NCBI GenBank assembly: GCA_012518475.1 | Contig: JAAYSB010000116.1 | Span: forward strand, 1 to 14,137 | DNA: 14,137 bases | Direction of reading: 5' to 3' | From: Intrasporangiaceae bacterium | GTDB taxonomy: Bacteria; Actinomycetota; Actinomycetes; Actinomycetales; Dermatophilaceae | Shown here: positions 13,573-14,137 of the stretch, piece by piece | Position numbering within the stretch: the stretch's first letter is position 1 | Layout of the letters: each line of letters begins with the position of its first letter | The notes under the pieces: model-generated | What the model was told of the DNA's origin: nothing | Seen by the model: only the letters and a program-made list of their open reading frames with translations | Databases searched by the model: none | Position numbers and translations under genes: made by a program

Positions 13573-14137
13573 TGTCCCTCGCGCCAACCGACGGCGCCGA
13601 GACCGTCACCGTCTCGGTCGCCGCAGACCGGGCCCGACGACGACGCCGACGCGACCGCATCCGAGGGCGACTCCTCGGGCTCGCCGGGGTCGTGCTGTCC
13701 TTCGTCGCGTGGGAGGTCATCGTCCGGGTCGGCATCCTCGATGCTCGGTTCCTCCCACCACCGAGCCAGGTTCTCCCCCGGCTCATCGAGATCATGGGGC
13801 TCACCGGCTTCTGGAAGGCCGTCTGGGACACCATCGTCTCGTGGGGCCTGGGGCTGCTCATCGCCCTCGTCATGGCCTGTGTGCTCGGCGTCGTCATCGG
13901 GCTCTCCCCGTTCCTGCGGCGTGCCACCCACTCCGCGGTCGAGTTCCTCCGGCCGGTCCCCTCGGTGGCCCTCATCCCCCTGGCCTCCCTCCTGTTCGGG
14001 GTCCGCATCGAGGCCGCTCTGTTGCTCATCGTCTACGCAGCGTTCTGGCAGATCTTCATCCAGGTCCTCTACGGTGTCGCGGACGTGGACTCGGTCGCGA
14101 TGGCCACGGGCCTGAGCTACGGCTTCACCAAGTGGCA
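13572..14137 (+). CDS. ABC transporter permease, SsuC/TauC/ThiX class, 3' end beyond the window
   Basis: About 188 N-terminal residues of a BPD-type inner-membrane permease, the partner of the binding protein at 10914. After a polar, Arg-rich N-terminus (DRARRRRRRDRIRG) come hydrophobic helices near 35-50 and 90-110, the typical block FLRPVPSVALIPLASLLFG, a further helix (AALLLIVYAAFWQIFIQV), and the start of the cytoplasmic EAA loop (DVDSVAMATGLSYG), which docks the ATPase. The ligase stop and permease start overlap: ATG at 13569 (ATGA) and ATG at 13572 (TGATG) are both possible. I choose 13572 because AAGGGAG (13559-13565) is then 6 nt away. An ATPase gene is expected just beyond the window. 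Confidence 0.9.
   Translation, partial: MSLAPTDGAETVTVSVAADRARRRRRRDRIRGRLLGLAGVVLSFVAWEVIVRVGILDARFLPPPSQVLPRLIEIMGLTGFWKAVWDTIVSWGLGLLIALVMACVLGVVIGLSPFLRRATHSAVEFLRPVPSVALIPLASLLFGVRIEAALLLIVYAAFWQIFIQVLYGVADVDSVAMATGLSYGFTKW

Noticed and set aside
12232..13587. A 451-residue open frame on the minus strand opposite the acyl-CoA ligase.
   Set aside because: The plus strand has every ligase motif in frame; the minus frame has no domain or SD and is a codon-bias shadow.

Overview
The window is high-GC DNA (by eye near 70%) with actinobacterial gene content: EttA next to an SSB paralogue, DEDDh oligoribonuclease, tandem dynamin-like GTPases, and CCA-encoding tRNA genes. Several starts lack a Shine-Dalgarno (SD) sequence but have a TANNNT box 6-7 nt upstream, the actinobacterial leaderless layout. 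A Micrococcales actinomycete, perhaps Intrasporangiaceae, fits best; this placement is inference.

Layout. Positions 1-5996 are all on the minus strand and, read in transcription order, hold a four-helix membrane protein (5181-5996), two dynamin-like GTPases overlapping by ATGA (3372-5141, then 1696-3375), an SSB paralogue (960-1520) and the N-terminal half of EttA (1-894, cut by the window edge). Divergently at 6050-6607 lies thpR (RNA 2',3'-cyclic phosphodiesterase), followed by tRNA-Arg(TCT). A minus-strand pair, PrsW-type membrane protease (7975-9135) and M20D amidohydrolase (6767-7975), is coupled through TGATG. Oligoribonuclease (9177-9881) diverges from the protease gene across 41 bp and is followed by tRNA-His(GTG), which appears to be a self-contained unit: promoter, UUCG-capped leader hairpin, tRNA, terminator.

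Right of the tRNA-His terminator (from about 10072) the character changes. An AT-rich regulatory island with four alternating ATCAT/ATGAT half-sites precedes a plus-strand operon: MaoC-type (R)-hydratase, lipoprotein substrate-binding protein of the NMT1/SsuA/TauA class, AMP-forming acyl-CoA ligase, and an SsuC/TauC-type permease running off the window. A perfect 19-bp hairpin separates the binding-protein gene from the ligase gene. The simplest reading is import of an organic acid, its activation to a CoA thioester, and hydration of an enoyl-CoA intermediate, under a local repressor not present here. The substrate cannot be read from the sequence.

Most noteworthy: (1) the operator island and mixed import/CoA-activation operon; (2) five SD-less starts with correctly placed -10 boxes, including a divergent protease/oligoribonuclease pair whose promoters should exclude each other; (3) the dynamin-like pair with a degenerate G4 motif in one partner and an uncharacterised membrane protein upstream; (4) the pre-tRNA-His leader hairpin. 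No CRISPR array, IS element, phage gene or rRNA was seen.
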